Counted from the stretch's first letter, positions 45,256 through 54,228 are shown. The stretch is DNA of 64,000 nucleotides from Flavobacterium phragmitis (GCF_900112575.1 NZ_FOMH01000013.1:62001-126000); one strand, 5' to 3'. Made by a program: numbers and translations. Notes: a model not told the origin generated them from the letters alone.

Positions 45256-45654
45256 TTATTCGTTTTGATTAAAGTTCATATTGTCTCTAGTGTTTTTCTG
45301 AACAGAAATGGCACCAAACAAGGCTAATAAGAATGCAAAAGCATAAAATCCTTTTTCACTTGGAAGAATCGTGGCATTCCAAAGTCCAACCACTAAAAGT
45401 ACAATTGAAAGCAATGTTCCGAACCAGCAGATTCCATAATAAATATCAGTTACAGGAAGTTTTTCAAGTCTGTCTCTGACGCTTTTTTGTAATGAAACTA
45501 CGGCGAAAAGACCAAACATTAAAACGGTAAAATAATATCCTTTTTCATTTAAAAGCATTTCTGCTCTGGCAAGTCCTACAATAAATCCGATTGTTCCTGC
45601 TCCAAGAGCAACCCAAGATGCCGCAATAAAGGCATTTGATGTTTTTTGTATCAT
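45256..45654 (-). CDS. YiaA/YiaB family inner membrane protein
   Basis: A 132-residue protein with four helices arranged as two copies of the YiaA/B two-helix unit: AFIAASWVALGAGTIGFIVG with GYYFTVLMFGLFAVVSLQKS, then YYGICWFGTLLSIVLLVVGL with GFYAFAFLLALFGAISVQKN. Both repeats end in the typical VQK(S/N)xRD motif. Function is unknown. Single gene. Confidence 0.85.
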   Translation of the reverse strand: MIQKTSNAFIAASWVALGAGTIGFIVGLARAEMLLNEKGYYFTVLMFGLFAVVSLQKSVRDRLEKLPVTDIYYGICWFGTLLSIVLLVVGLWNATILPSEKGFYAFAFLLALFGAISVQKNTRDNMNFNQNE

Positions 45655-45789
45655 ATTAATTCTGGTTTAATTAGGTTTTGAGATTTGATTTTTTGGCGAA
45701 TAGAGAATCTCATTTCGTAAATGTAATTATTTTAGATTAACAGCAAAATAAAAACAAGTTAAAATTAGTAGGTATAATCTTCTTTAAAA

Positions 45790-45822
45790 TAAAAAAGAAA
45801 AGCCTCAATTATGAGGCTTTCT
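45790..45822 (-). terminator. Terminator of the sigma/DUF4252 operon
   Basis: AAAAGCCTCA with TGAGGCTTT (loop ATTA), followed by a T-rich tract on the minus strand, 24 bases past the last stop. Confidence 0.85.
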
Positions 45823-45845
45823 TGAATGTAAAAAGTAAGATGTTT

Positions 45846-46385
45846 TTATTTTTTAAGCAATTGCTCTAGAGGTTTTAGCTGTTCCATGTCAATTTTTGAT
45901 TTTTGCAAAACCGACATCAGAGTCATAATGTTATTAGGATTCATATTTTCGCCTAAAACTCTCACTACAGCAAAACCGTTTTCTTTTCTATTGGCAAAAA
46001 TGACAAATTCTTTAATATTGTCATCACTTCCAACATAGCTTACAGAAGCACCGTCTTTACCAGATCCAAATTTCATTAATTCCTGATATTTCGGATCTTT
46101 TAATATGGCTTTTACTTTGTTTCTCTCTGCTTCAAATTGAACCTGATTATTTGAGTCAGCTTTAAAAGCTAAAACATTCATTTTATCAAACGAATTTAAG
46201 GCTTCGTTTTGTTCGGCTGATAATTTTGTTTTATCAACATTTAGTATGTTTGGTGAAACATCTAAGGCAATAAAGTCCTTTTTCTCCGAATTCTCGACAA
46301 AATATTTTTGAAGTGAAGGTTCAGAATTACAACTTACTAATAGTAGTAAGAAGAGCAGGGTCGAAGTAAAAACAGTCACTTTCAT
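45846..46385 (-). CDS. DUF4252 lipoprotein
   Basis: A 179-residue protein with a lipoprotein signal (LFLLLLVSC, lipid-bearing Cys19). It has the DUF4252 pattern: FDKMNVLAFKADSNNQVQFE, VKAILKDPKYQELMKFGSGK and ENGFAVVRVLGENMNPNNI. The family has no known activity and is typical of Bacteroidetes sigma/anti-sigma operons. One base separates it from the second DUF4252 gene, so it is translationally linked. Confidence 0.85.
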   Translation of the reverse strand: MKVTVFTSTLLFLLLLVSCNSEPSLQKYFVENSEKKDFIALDVSPNILNVDKTKLSAEQNEALNSFDKMNVLAFKADSNNQVQFEAERNKVKAILKDPKYQELMKFGSGKDGASVSYVGSDDNIKEFVIFANRKENGFAVVRVLGENMNPNNIMTLMSVLQKSKIDMEQLKPLEQLLKK

Positions 46386-46386
46386 T

Positions 46387-46914
46387 TTATTTTTTGCCTT
46401 TAGAAGCTTTTTTAAGATCAGTACCTCCAGGAAGCTGCATTTTATCTGTCAATACTGAGATTTCGTTTAAGTCAAAATTACCTGTAAGAGATAATAGTAC
46501 AGTTTCGTCATTTTTTGCACCATCAACAAACATCAATAATTCTTTAATTTGAGTATCGGTTGCACCAGATTTTACCATTATTTTGACATTTTTACCACTG
46601 TCATTTACTCTCATTAATTCTTCAAGACCTGCAGTTTTGATATATTTATCTGCTGAAGCTTTCATATCGGCTTCGATCTTTGGGTTTTTAGTGGTAAACA
46701 CTTTTAGGTAATCCAGTTTTTTGATAAGTGAAATGTATTGTTGTGTTTCTTTATCAGAAGCATCCACTTTTACTTTACTCATTAAATCGAACATTTTTTT
46801 GTTTACAATTACAGAGGTAACATCGTCTTGACCGTCAAATTTGTCAAAAGCACCTTGGGCGTAGAAAGTAGTTGTTGCGAATGCTAAAACTAATGTTATG
46901 ATGAAATTTTTCAT
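46387..46914 (-). CDS. DUF4252 secreted protein
   Basis: A 175-residue exported protein; the signal peptide ends near TTFYAQG (residue 20). It shares the DUF4252 layout with the next gene (LDYLKVFTTKNPKIEADMKA, LMRVNDSGKNVKIMVKSG, LLSLTGNFDLNEISVLTDK), but lacks a lipoprotein Cys. The two are tandem paralogues, one soluble and one lipid-anchored. It lies 15 bases after the anti-sigma gene. Confidence 0.85.
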   Translation of the reverse strand: MKNFIITLVLAFATTTFYAQGAFDKFDGQDDVTSVIVNKKMFDLMSKVKVDASDKETQQYISLIKKLDYLKVFTTKNPKIEADMKASADKYIKTAGLEELMRVNDSGKNVKIMVKSGATDTQIKELLMFVDGAKNDETVLLSLTGNFDLNEISVLTDKMQLPGGTDLKKASKGKK

Positions 46915-46929
46915 TTTGTTTGATTTTAA

Positions 46930-47391
46930 TTACTGTTTAAAAATTCTGTTTTTTGATTCTTCATATTCTTTAATGTATTGTACACTTTCAATACCTACAT
47001 TAACATTGTTTGATAATAAAGCCAAAGCTTTTTGAGTCGCTTTTAAAGCTTCTTGGGGATCATCGTAAGTTCCTAATTCTGTCTGTGAAGCTACTGCAGT
47101 AGTATCGTTTTTTTCGCTGACAAAAAAGTAAGTTCCAATTCCCAGCAAAACAACAGCTGAAGCTGCAATCGATAACCACGCTACGTTACGTTTTTTAGAT
47201 TGTAGTGGAATCTCATACGTCGATTTCTGTTCTTTTGCTAAAGAGAAATAACCAAACATAGGTTTGTATTGCTCCAAATGCTGCGCAACATTTGATGAAG
47301 AAAAGTATTCTTTTAATTGATTTTCTTCAGCAATAGAAGTTTCTCCCTGAAAGTATTTTTCTAATATATCTTCTATTTTATTTAGTTCCAT
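46930..47391 (-). CDS. Probable anti-sigma factor
   Basis: A 153-residue protein with one transmembrane helix (about 76-92, WLSIAASAVVLLGIGTYFFV). The cytosolic N-terminus (MELNKIEDILEKYFQGETSI, then AEENQLKEYF) has the charged leucine-rich helix seen in Bacteroidetes anti-sigma proteins. A periplasmic tail follows. It overlaps the sigma gene by 14 bases, which is the main reason for the call. A zinc-binding HxxxCxxC motif is not present. Confidence 0.72.
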   Translation of the reverse strand: MELNKIEDILEKYFQGETSIAEENQLKEYFSSSNVAQHLEQYKPMFGYFSLAKEQKSTYEIPLQSKKRNVAWLSIAASAVVLLGIGTYFFVSEKNDTTAVASQTELGTYDDPQEALKATQKALALLSNNVNVGIESVQYIKEYEESKNRIFKQ

Positions 47392-47887
47392 AAAGGTGTG
47401 TATTAATCATTGATTCTCTAATTTTTTTTCTTGCTCTCGAAAGGGCAACCCGTATCGCGGTTTCGTTCATATTGACGATTTTGGCTATTTCTTCAAATTC
47501 ATATTGTTCAACATCCCGAAGCTGAATTAACAGCTGTAATTGTTCCGGCATTTGATTTATAATTTTTTCGACCCATTCTAAGCTGTCTTCATCTTCAATT
47601 TTTTTATCTAATCTCGGTTCGCGATCTGTGAAATTATTATGCACAATTTGCAAATTACTAGCTCTTTTAGATTTTAACTGATCCAGACAATAATTTTTAG
47701 TCATGGTCATAGCCAAAGCCTCAACACTATTGTAACTTTCCAGATTCTCTTTTTTGTTCCATAATTTAACCATTACCTCTTGAGTCGCATCTTCGGCTTC
47801 TTCAGTGCTGGTAAGCAGCCTTTTTGCCAGACGAAAAACTTTGTCTTTAAAAGGATTTACTAATTCTATAAATACTGTCTGGTTCAT
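47378..47887 (-). CDS. ECF-type RNA polymerase sigma factor
   Basis: A 169-residue alternative sigma factor. Region 2 is at about 5-75 (VFRLAKRLLTSTEEAEDATQ, EVMVKLWNKKENLESYNSVE). Region 4 is at about 105-158 with the helix-turn-helix RDVEQYEFEEIAKIVNMNET and AIRVALSRARKKI. It heads an operon with a probable membrane anti-sigma factor and two DUF4252 genes, which are likely among its targets or signal components. No promoter was firmly identified upstream; such genes are often self-activated. Confidence 0.92.
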   Translation of the reverse strand: MNQTVFIELVNPFKDKVFRLAKRLLTSTEEAEDATQEVMVKLWNKKENLESYNSVEALAMTMTKNYCLDQLKSKRASNLQIVHNNFTDREPRLDKKIEDEDSLEWVEKIINQMPEQLQLLIQLRDVEQYEFEEIAKIVNMNETAIRVALSRARKKIRESMINTHLYGTK

Positions 47888-48053
47888 TAAACTGATGGTT
47901 AATCGTTAGCTTATATAGTCAAGACGAGGCACAATTCTATTTGTTACAGCAAAAACTAAATATTTTTTTACGTAAAAAAAATACTGCTTTTTTATAAAGC
48001 TAAAACTAAAGATACTACTTTTACGTTTATTCTATTATAGAAACCAATACGAT

Positions 48054-49499
48054 ATGAAAACACCTTTAAAAAGTATCCTTTTTCTTTTTTTGCTAGCTTT
48101 TTCTTTACACTCCTGTGAAGATAATGATGATGTTGCAGCTCCGGCAGATGTCCAGATTAATAGTTTTATCTGGAGAGGTCTGAATGAAGTTTATTTATGG
48201 CAGGCAGATGTTCCTAATCTGGCTGATGGCCGTAATCTAAAATCTGATTTTAATTCTTTTTTGAGAGGATATTCTAAACCAGAAAATTTGTTTGAGGATC
48301 TATTGTATAAACCAGTAAGTAAATATCCTAGTGGAACCGCTGTTGATCGTTTCAGCTGGATTGTGGATGATTATACAGTTTTAGAACAGGAACTAAGTGG
48401 TATCACAAAAAACAATGGCGTTGATTTTAGACTAAGCCTCGTTGAGTCTGGATCAAATGAAGTGTTTGGTTATGTTCGTTATATTATTCCAAATTCTGAT
48501 GCTTCTACAAAAGCGATTAAACGCGGTGATATATTTACAAGTGTAAACGGAACTAAATTAACCACTTCTAATTATCAGGCATTGTTATTAAATCAGGATA
48601 GTTATACTTTGAATTTGGCAGATTATAATGGAACTACTTTTGTTTTAAACGGAAAATCGGTGGCTTTAACTAAAACTATTTTAGAAGAAAATCCAATTTT
48701 TATCAATAAAGTAATAACTTCTGGAAGCCATAAAATTGGTTATTTGATGTACAATGGCTTTTATGATGAATATGATGATAAGTTAAATCAAGCTTTTGGG
48801 GAATTAAAAGCACAAGGAGCAACAGATTTAGTTCTAGATCTTCGTTATAACGGAGGAGGAGCAGTAAGTTCTGCAGCTAAACTTGCCAGTATGATTACGG
48901 GACAGTTTGATACACAGATTTTTTCAAAAATGACGTTTAATGCCAAACAAATGCAAGGTTTGTCTGATGCAGATTTAGAAGGTCTGAATGTAAGATTTGT
49001 CAAAAACTTAAACAGTTTAAATCTGACTACGGTTTATATTCTTACAACAGCAAGTACAGCATCTGCAAGTGAATTAATCATTAACGGATTAACGCCTTAT
49101 ATTAAAGTAGTTCAGATTGGAGAAACTACTACAGGTAAAAACGTAGGTTCGTTTACGGTTTATGATTCTGAAACTTTGACGAAGAGAAATGTTAATCCAA
49201 ATCATAAGTATGCGATGCAGCCTCTGGTTTTAAAAATTACAAATTCGGTTAATTTTGGAGATTATACGCAAGGTTTAAAACCAACGTATGAACAACTTGA
49301 AAGGATATCAACTTTTGGGGTTTTAGGAGATGCATCTGAGCCGTTGTTGAACTTGGCGATTTCGAAAATTACTGGTGCAACAGCTAAAACAATTCAAGAT
49401 AATAGTTCAGAACCAAATCATCCTTATCTGACAGATTCTAAAATTATTAATGGTTTGAAACACGGTATGTACATTAAAAATGCACCAAAAGGTTTTTAA
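48054..49499 (+). CDS. S41 family peptidase, surface-type lipoprotein
   Basis: A 481-residue C-terminal-processing-type protease. The lipoprotein signal ends at HSC (Cys21), followed by EDNDDVAAP, an acidic stretch like the lipoprotein export signal of flavobacteria, so it probably sits on the cell surface. A PDZ-like domain is at about 120-210 (IIPNSDASTKAIKRGDIFTS, VNGTKL). The S41 domain has YNGGGAVSSAAKLASMITGQ, the catalytic Ser in STASASELIINGL and the Lys in TTTGKNVGS. Single gene with its own terminator, divergent from the sigma operon. Confidence 0.88.
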   Translation: MKTPLKSILFLFLLAFSLHSCEDNDDVAAPADVQINSFIWRGLNEVYLWQADVPNLADGRNLKSDFNSFLRGYSKPENLFEDLLYKPVSKYPSGTAVDRFSWIVDDYTVLEQELSGITKNNGVDFRLSLVESGSNEVFGYVRYIIPNSDASTKAIKRGDIFTSVNGTKLTTSNYQALLLNQDSYTLNLADYNGTTFVLNGKSVALTKTILEENPIFINKVITSGSHKIGYLMYNGFYDEYDDKLNQAFGELKAQGATDLVLDLRYNGGGAVSSAAKLASMITGQFDTQIFSKMTFNAKQMQGLSDADLEGLNVRFVKNLNSLNLTTVYILTTASTASASELIINGLTPYIKVVQIGETTTGKNVGSFTVYDSETLTKRNVNPNHKYAMQPLVLKITNSVNFGDYTQGLKPTYEQLERISTFGVLGDASEPLLNLAISKITGATAKTIQDNSSEPNHPYLTDSKIINGLKHGMYIKNAPKGF

Positions 49500-49517
49500 A
49501 TTAAATTCTAAATAACT

Positions 49518-49547
49518 AAAAAGGCTTTCAGAAATGAAAGCCTTTTT
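49518..49547. terminator. Bidirectional terminator between the S41 gene and the BtuG-like gene
   Basis: A perfect 13-base stem (AAAAAGGCTTTCA and complement, loop GAAA). Confidence 0.9.
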
Positions 49548-49588
49548 AGTCCCAAAACAAATAGAATCTAATTTTCTAAAAGGAAATA

Positions 49589-50623
49589 TTAATCGTTGAA
49601 GTAGAAACCGTTTGATCCAGCTCCAGTAACTAATTCTTTTTGTAAAACTCCAGACAAGTTGTAGATAAAAGCTTTACTGTCTGCACCAAATTTAGCATCT
49701 GCAATATAAATACGGTTATCCTTTACAGTAAAACCATATACATAACTTGCATCTGAAGCGAATAAAGCAGCAGTGGCAGCTGTTGTTGCAGTTGTGCTAA
49801 TTGAATAAACTGAATTTGAAGCGGTATAATACACTTTGTCGTCTTCAATATCCATGAAACCAGCATCTCCTATACTAGAAGGAAGTGCAATACGAGAAAT
49901 AGATTTATCAGATATTTTAACTTTTACAATTTCGCCGGCACCTCCATAAGGTTTTCTTAAAATAAAGATTACTCCGTCTTCTTCTTCAATAGAATCTCCA
50001 TCATACCCAATTGTTACAGGAGTTTCAAGAGCTTTTGAAGCAATATTGTAAATTAAAAGTTTATCATTGTATGCATCTGTAATATAAAGTTTTCCATTTT
50101 CCTCAATAACTCTGTTTGCAGTTGAGTTTAAAGCTACTTTAGATTCTACAGTGTTGTTAGATAGGTTGATTACTGCAATGTAATCATCTGTATCTCCAGT
50201 TGCTGGATTTTCATATGAATATTCGCCAGCATTTATTACATACGCTTTTCCATCTTTTACAACACCATATCTAGGAGCAACAAGGCCAGAATCGATTTTT
50301 GCAATTAACTTAAATGTGTAGCGATTTACAACATTAATTACATTAGATCCACCAGCAATGATGTAAGCTCTGTCTCCGCTAAAAAAGATATTTTGTAAGT
50401 ATCCTCCAACTGCATCAGTACCGTTTTCTTTTTCGTAAACATTTTTAGTGAAAGAAGTTAAGTCATTGCTTGAGAAAGAAATAGTTCCTAAGCTTTTGCT
50501 TCCTTCATTCAAAATAAAAAAACCATTGTCATAAGCACCTTTTGGAGTATCGTCGTCATCGCTGGAACAAGAAGCAAACAACGAAATGCTTAAAGCTATT
50601 AAAAGTAATTTACTGAATTTCAT
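49589..50623 (-). CDS. BtuG-like beta-propeller lipoprotein (DUF5074/YncE-like)
   Basis: A 344-residue lipoprotein (signal LSISLFASC, Cys19). The acidic SSDDDDTPKG after the Cys matches a surface-export signal. The mature part is built of repeated propeller blades with the pattern DGKAYVINAGEYSYENPATG, ENGKLYITDAYNDKLLIYNI, EDDKVYYTASNSVYSIST and KDNRIYIADAKFGADSKAFI. In Bacteroides, BtuG proteins of this kind bind B12 at the surface and hand it to BtuB. Here it lies 3 bases after the BtuB-like gene, under a cobalamin riboswitch, so the same role is inferred. Confidence 0.82.
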   Translation of the reverse strand: MKFSKLLLIALSISLFASCSSDDDDTPKGAYDNGFFILNEGSKSLGTISFSSNDLTSFTKNVYEKENGTDAVGGYLQNIFFSGDRAYIIAGGSNVINVVNRYTFKLIAKIDSGLVAPRYGVVKDGKAYVINAGEYSYENPATGDTDDYIAVINLSNNTVESKVALNSTANRVIEENGKLYITDAYNDKLLIYNIASKALETPVTIGYDGDSIEEEDGVIFILRKPYGGAGEIVKVKISDKSISRIALPSSIGDAGFMDIEDDKVYYTASNSVYSISTTATTAATAALFASDASYVYGFTVKDNRIYIADAKFGADSKAFIYNLSGVLQKELVTGAGSNGFYFND

Positions 50624-50626
50624 ATA

Positions 50627-52480
50627 TTAAAATTTTAAGGTTATATACATATTAAAATTGCGCCCAGGCATTGGTCTGTTTTCTAAGCTTTCATAATTTT
50701 TATTAAAGACATTTAAAACCTGAAAACCTAGTTTGGAAGAATCTAAAAATTTAAAATCATAATCGATTCCAATGTTTGAAATTGTGTAGTCGTTTACAAT
50801 ATCATCAGCATTATTATCTGCAGTTGTATACACAAAACCATTGTATAGAACCTGATAATAAGCGTTTATTTTATTTCGTGAATAAGAAACAGCTCCCGTA
50901 GCTTTATGAAATGGAACAAAGAAAATCTGTTTTTTAGTCTTATCGTCCTCAGAGATAGTATAAGCATATGTGGCAGTTAGGGCAAAATTATTCTTGCCGT
51001 AACTTTTTTTCCAGTTGAGTAAAGTTTCTGTTCCGTAACTATTTACTTTATCCTGATTTTGAGGAGACCAAAGACCGCCTGGTCCTGGAACCCACTGTAA
51101 CATGTCTTTTATTTTGATATAATAAAAATGCTGCGTCCAAGTAATATTTTTGAATGTGAATACATTTCCAATTTCTGCCTGATAAGAACTTTCTGGTTTT
51201 AAGTCAGGATTTCCACCTGTTTCCCAGTACAAATCATTATAAGTAGGAATTCTGAAGTTCCTAGAAATATTTAATTTTAAGTTGTATAAATCACTGAATT
51301 TATATGAAGATCCAAAATTGAACAAAAGTGGCGATTTGTAATTGTCTGTAAATTCTTTTCTAATTCCAAGTTCATTTTTCCAATTTGAACCAAGGTCTTG
51401 TTTAACTAATAAAGAGGCAGAACTTATTTCGCGTACATGGCTTCCAAAGCCACTTCCATAACCATTTGTTCTGCTGTAATCTACAATTCCGTTAATTTGA
51501 GTAGATTTAAATAAAGTATAATCTAAATCTAATTTTGTAATCAGGTTCTCGGTTTTTCCGTAGGTATAATTTTTAGAGTTAATGTTTGAGAAATACTGAT
51601 AGTTCTCAAAAATATAAGCCGTTTTAAAATTGGTTTTTAGTTTCCCGAAATTACCATCATATTCTAATAAATTTCGATTAAAACCATTAATGTATTTGCT
51701 TTTTGTATCTGTCTCTGTAATTAGAGAAGTATTTCTATCGGTATTGGAGGTTTGGCTATAAAGCTTTACAATATGGTTGTCGTTTATTTTATATCCCACA
51801 TTCGCATTTAAAGTAATAATGTCGTACTTTCCATTTTGATTCCAGCGCTGTTCGCCTCTCCAAGTGTATCGATCTAAATATTTATAATCGTTTGTGGAGC
51901 TGTTTTTAGAAAAACCAATTTGTGTACTCCATTTTTTATTTGAAATAGAAGTTTTGTAATTAATTCCAATAGTATTAAAACTCCCGTAATCCAGCTTTAA
52001 ATTATTTTCAAAACTATTAATAAATAACAGATCGTTATTTAGGTGAACGGTTCCGCCAATTGCCCCGCTTCCATAAATAACACTTCCTCCACCTGCTTTT
52101 ATACTAACAGAATTATAATCAGAGCCTGAAATAGTATTGAAGTCAGTGCTTCCGTTCATTTGTGAATTAATATTAATTCCGTTCCAGATTACAGCAGTTT
52201 GTGAAGAAGTTGTTCCTCTAAATGATACAGTAGAAAGCATGCCACGACCGTATTCTTTAAAATATAAAGTAGAATTAAAGTTTAATAAATCAGTTAGTAA
52301 AGCTTCATTTTTATTAATAATAGAATCAGTAAGCTTTAAAACAGATTGTGTAGAAGAATATTTTTTTAAGTTTTTGTCCGAAACGTAGACTTCTTTGAGA
52401 CTGGTAATAGAATCTTTTTGCGCCGAAATAAGCTGGCACAACAATAGAAAACAAAAAGCAACCTTTAATTTTATAGTCAT
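50627..52480 (-). CDS. btuB: BtuB-like TonB-dependent receptor for cobalamins
   Basis: A 617-residue outer membrane receptor with no extra N-terminal domain. The signal peptide ends at LISAQ. The TonB box and plug follow (ITSLKEVYVSDKNLKKYS, ALLTDLLNFNSTLYFKEYG, GMLSTVSFRGTTSSQTAVIW, INSQMNGSTDFNTISGSDYN). The barrel ends NYESLENRPMPGRNFNMYITLKF, the typical terminal strand with Phe. Length is equal to that of E. coli BtuB. Ligand call rests on the riboswitch directly upstream and the BtuG-like, cob and btuFCD neighbours. Confidence 0.9.
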   Translation of the reverse strand: MTIKLKVAFCFLLLCQLISAQKDSITSLKEVYVSDKNLKKYSSTQSVLKLTDSIINKNEALLTDLLNFNSTLYFKEYGRGMLSTVSFRGTTSSQTAVIWNGININSQMNGSTDFNTISGSDYNSVSIKAGGGSVIYGSGAIGGTVHLNNDLLFINSFENNLKLDYGSFNTIGINYKTSISNKKWSTQIGFSKNSSTNDYKYLDRYTWRGEQRWNQNGKYDIITLNANVGYKINDNHIVKLYSQTSNTDRNTSLITETDTKSKYINGFNRNLLEYDGNFGKLKTNFKTAYIFENYQYFSNINSKNYTYGKTENLITKLDLDYTLFKSTQINGIVDYSRTNGYGSGFGSHVREISSASLLVKQDLGSNWKNELGIRKEFTDNYKSPLLFNFGSSYKFSDLYNLKLNISRNFRIPTYNDLYWETGGNPDLKPESSYQAEIGNVFTFKNITWTQHFYYIKIKDMLQWVPGPGGLWSPQNQDKVNSYGTETLLNWKKSYGKNNFALTATYAYTISEDDKTKKQIFFVPFHKATGAVSYSRNKINAYYQVLYNGFVYTTADNNADDIVNDYTISNIGIDYDFKFLDSSKLGFQVLNVFNKNYESLENRPMPGRNFNMYITLKF

Positions 52481-52522
52481 AATTTCTTCACTCTTTTTCC
52501 CGAGAGTTCGATAATTTGGTTA

Positions 52523-52696
52523 TAAAGGCAGGTCTCCTGGCTTGCGTCTTGTTGTTTTCCTTCCCATCACGCAGGGCGTGACAGTGGTTTTGCAGTTTAC
52601 AACAAGCGTTCGTTTAAGAACTTAGCTTACAGTTGCGGGTACAGCTCAAGATTTTACTTGATTCCCTTTTAATGTGTTTATCAAAACACAACCTTA
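52523..52696 (-). promoter_or_regulatory. Cobalamin riboswitch
   Basis: The minus strand carries the class features in order: GCTGTACCCGCAACTGTAAG near the 5' half, CCACTGTC followed by GTGATGGGAAGG, and the 3' box AAGCCAGGAGACCTGC. The B12 box ends 43 bases before the btuB ATG. It most likely turns off btuB and the BtuG-like gene when B12 is plentiful, either by hiding the start region or by ending transcription. No intrinsic terminator is obvious between it and btuB, which favours control of translation. Confidence 0.93.
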
Positions 52697-52780
52697 ATTT
52701 GCTGCAAAGATAAAGTTAAAAATACAGATTATTCAAATTTGTTTCACTATTTAGCCCTAAAAGTGAAACAAATGAGGGAT

Positions 52781-53314
52781 TTATAATTCAATTCTTATAA
52801 CTTGTCCAAAATCTACTTTATTCTGAAATGCTTCCTTTAAAGGTAATGAAGTTTGATGACATAATATGCTTCTGATGATTCCGGCATGAGCCACAAGGAT
52901 AATTGGATGTTCCGTTTTTGAGATTTTATCAGATAAAAAATCACCAACTCTTTTGTGTAATTCCGTGAAAGATTCGCCATTTGTAGCTTTAATATTGACA
53001 AAATCTTCCATCCACGGATTGAGTTCTTCTGGCGGAATTTCATTCCAGTTTTTTAGCTCCCAGTCGCCAAAATTCATTTCCATCAAACGTTTGTCTTCCT
53101 GATAAGAAATTACCTTTATATTTTCTTGAATATGTTTAGCTAAAATCACGCAGCGTTTTAATGGACTAGAAAAAATCAAGGCTTCTGAAGGCAATTCGGA
53201 AACAATTTTGCTGAAAATTTCATCAAAAGGTTCCAAAATATTAACATCCGATTGTCCGTAGCAGATTCCCTTTTCGCAAATCGTTTCAGTATGACGGACT
53301 AGATAAATTTCCAT
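52781..53314 (-). CDS. cobC: Histidine phosphatase, alpha-ribazole phosphatase (CobC-like)
   Basis: A 177-residue phosphoglycerate-mutase-fold phosphatase that would remove phosphate from alpha-ribazole phosphate or cobalamin 5'-phosphate. The RHG motif is here LVRHTET at residues 5-11, with FSSPLKRCVILAKHI and a second His in VAHAGIIRSIL. The CobC assignment comes mainly from its place: it overlaps cobS by 16 bases in the salvage operon. Confidence 0.87.
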   Translation of the reverse strand: MEIYLVRHTETICEKGICYGQSDVNILEPFDEIFSKIVSELPSEALIFSSPLKRCVILAKHIQENIKVISYQEDKRLMEMNFGDWELKNWNEIPPEELNPWMEDFVNIKATNGESFTELHKRVGDFLSDKISKTEHPIILVAHAGIIRSILCHQTSLPLKEAFQNKVDFGQVIRIEL

Positions 53315-54096
53315 AAAAATAAAATACTTAGGTAAAATATAACTTCACAAACCTGTTGTGTGGCACCAAGACAATCTCCAGTATAACCATCAATCCATTT
53401 TTGGAAATATCTTGCTAAAAAATATCTTGTTATGAAAACTGGAATAACTGCAAATAGAACTTTAGGATCAAAATAAGAAAATACAAGTAAAGGAACCAAT
53501 CCAAAAAAGAAAGATCCAAAAATTTCTTTCCATGTGAATTGTTTCGCAATAGGTTTGCTTTTGCTCGAAGCATCTTCGCGAGAATATTCATGAGTAAAAA
53601 TGATACTGATTGCTGCTAAACGACTTAAAGAGTGCACAGAAATAAACAAGAGCCAAATTTTGAATATTGCCATCGAATCATAAACTTGAAACAACAAAAT
53701 AGATTCTGAAAGCAGTTTGAATTTTAATAGAAAAAGTAAAACCAATCCAATTGCACCATACGCGCCAATTGCACTGTCTTTCATAATCATTAGGATTTTT
53801 TCCTTAGTCCAGCCTCCGCCAAAACCGTCGCACACATCTGCAAAACCATCTTCATGAAAAGCTCCTGTTGTAAGAACTGAAATGACAATTGAAAAAATAA
53901 CGGCCGTTTCTGTAGAAAGAAACAGAGCAAATACAGAATAAATGATAAAAGAAATGCTTCCCACAATCCATCCAATAAAAGGAAAATATCTTGTGGCTTT
54001 ATTTAAATAATCAGGATGGTGTGTAATGTTTTTTGGACATGGGATTCGGGTGTAAAACATTAAACAGGTGAAGAAGATGTGTAGTTCTTTTTTCAT
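53299..54096 (-). CDS. cobS: Adenosylcobinamide-GDP ribazoletransferase
   Basis: The membrane enzyme that joins GDP-cobinamide and alpha-ribazole (or its phosphate) to give adenosylcobalamin. The 265-residue protein has FFTCLMFYTRIPCPK at the start, the metal-binding FHEDGFADVCDGFGGGWTKE, then MKDSAIGAYGAIGLVLL and GYTGDCLGATQQVCEV near the end. Several membrane helices are visible. The frame stays open 45 codons further upstream, but that stretch is the hairpin repeat at 54121-54228; the ATG at 54094-54096 starts the known conserved N-terminus. Confidence 0.93.
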   Translation of the reverse strand: MKKELHIFFTCLMFYTRIPCPKNITHHPDYLNKATRYFPFIGWIVGSISFIIYSVFALFLSTETAVIFSIVISVLTTGAFHEDGFADVCDGFGGGWTKEKILMIMKDSAIGAYGAIGLVLLFLLKFKLLSESILLFQVYDSMAIFKIWLLFISVHSLSRLAAISIIFTHEYSREDASSKSKPIAKQFTWKEIFGSFFFGLVPLLVFSYFDPKVLFAVIPVFITRYFLARYFQKWIDGYTGDCLGATQQVCEVIFYLSILFLWKFI

Positions 54097-54120
54097 TAAT
54101 AAATTAAATTTTAGTTTGTT

Positions 54121-54228
54121 TTTGTCATTTCGACTGAAAGGAGAAATCACACACGGGATTCGACAAAGATTGGAGATAAACTTTGTGGAGTTTCTAGTGC
54201 GATTTCTCCTTTCAGTCGAAATGACAAA
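54121..54228. repeat. Long hairpin repeat with 32-base stem
   Basis: Arms 54121-54152 and 54197-54228 pair at 31 of 32 positions around a 44-base loop that resembles the loop of the hairpin at 41115-41216. It lies between bluB-cobT and cobS inside the operon. It could limit read-through to cobS. See the finding. Confidence 0.9.
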
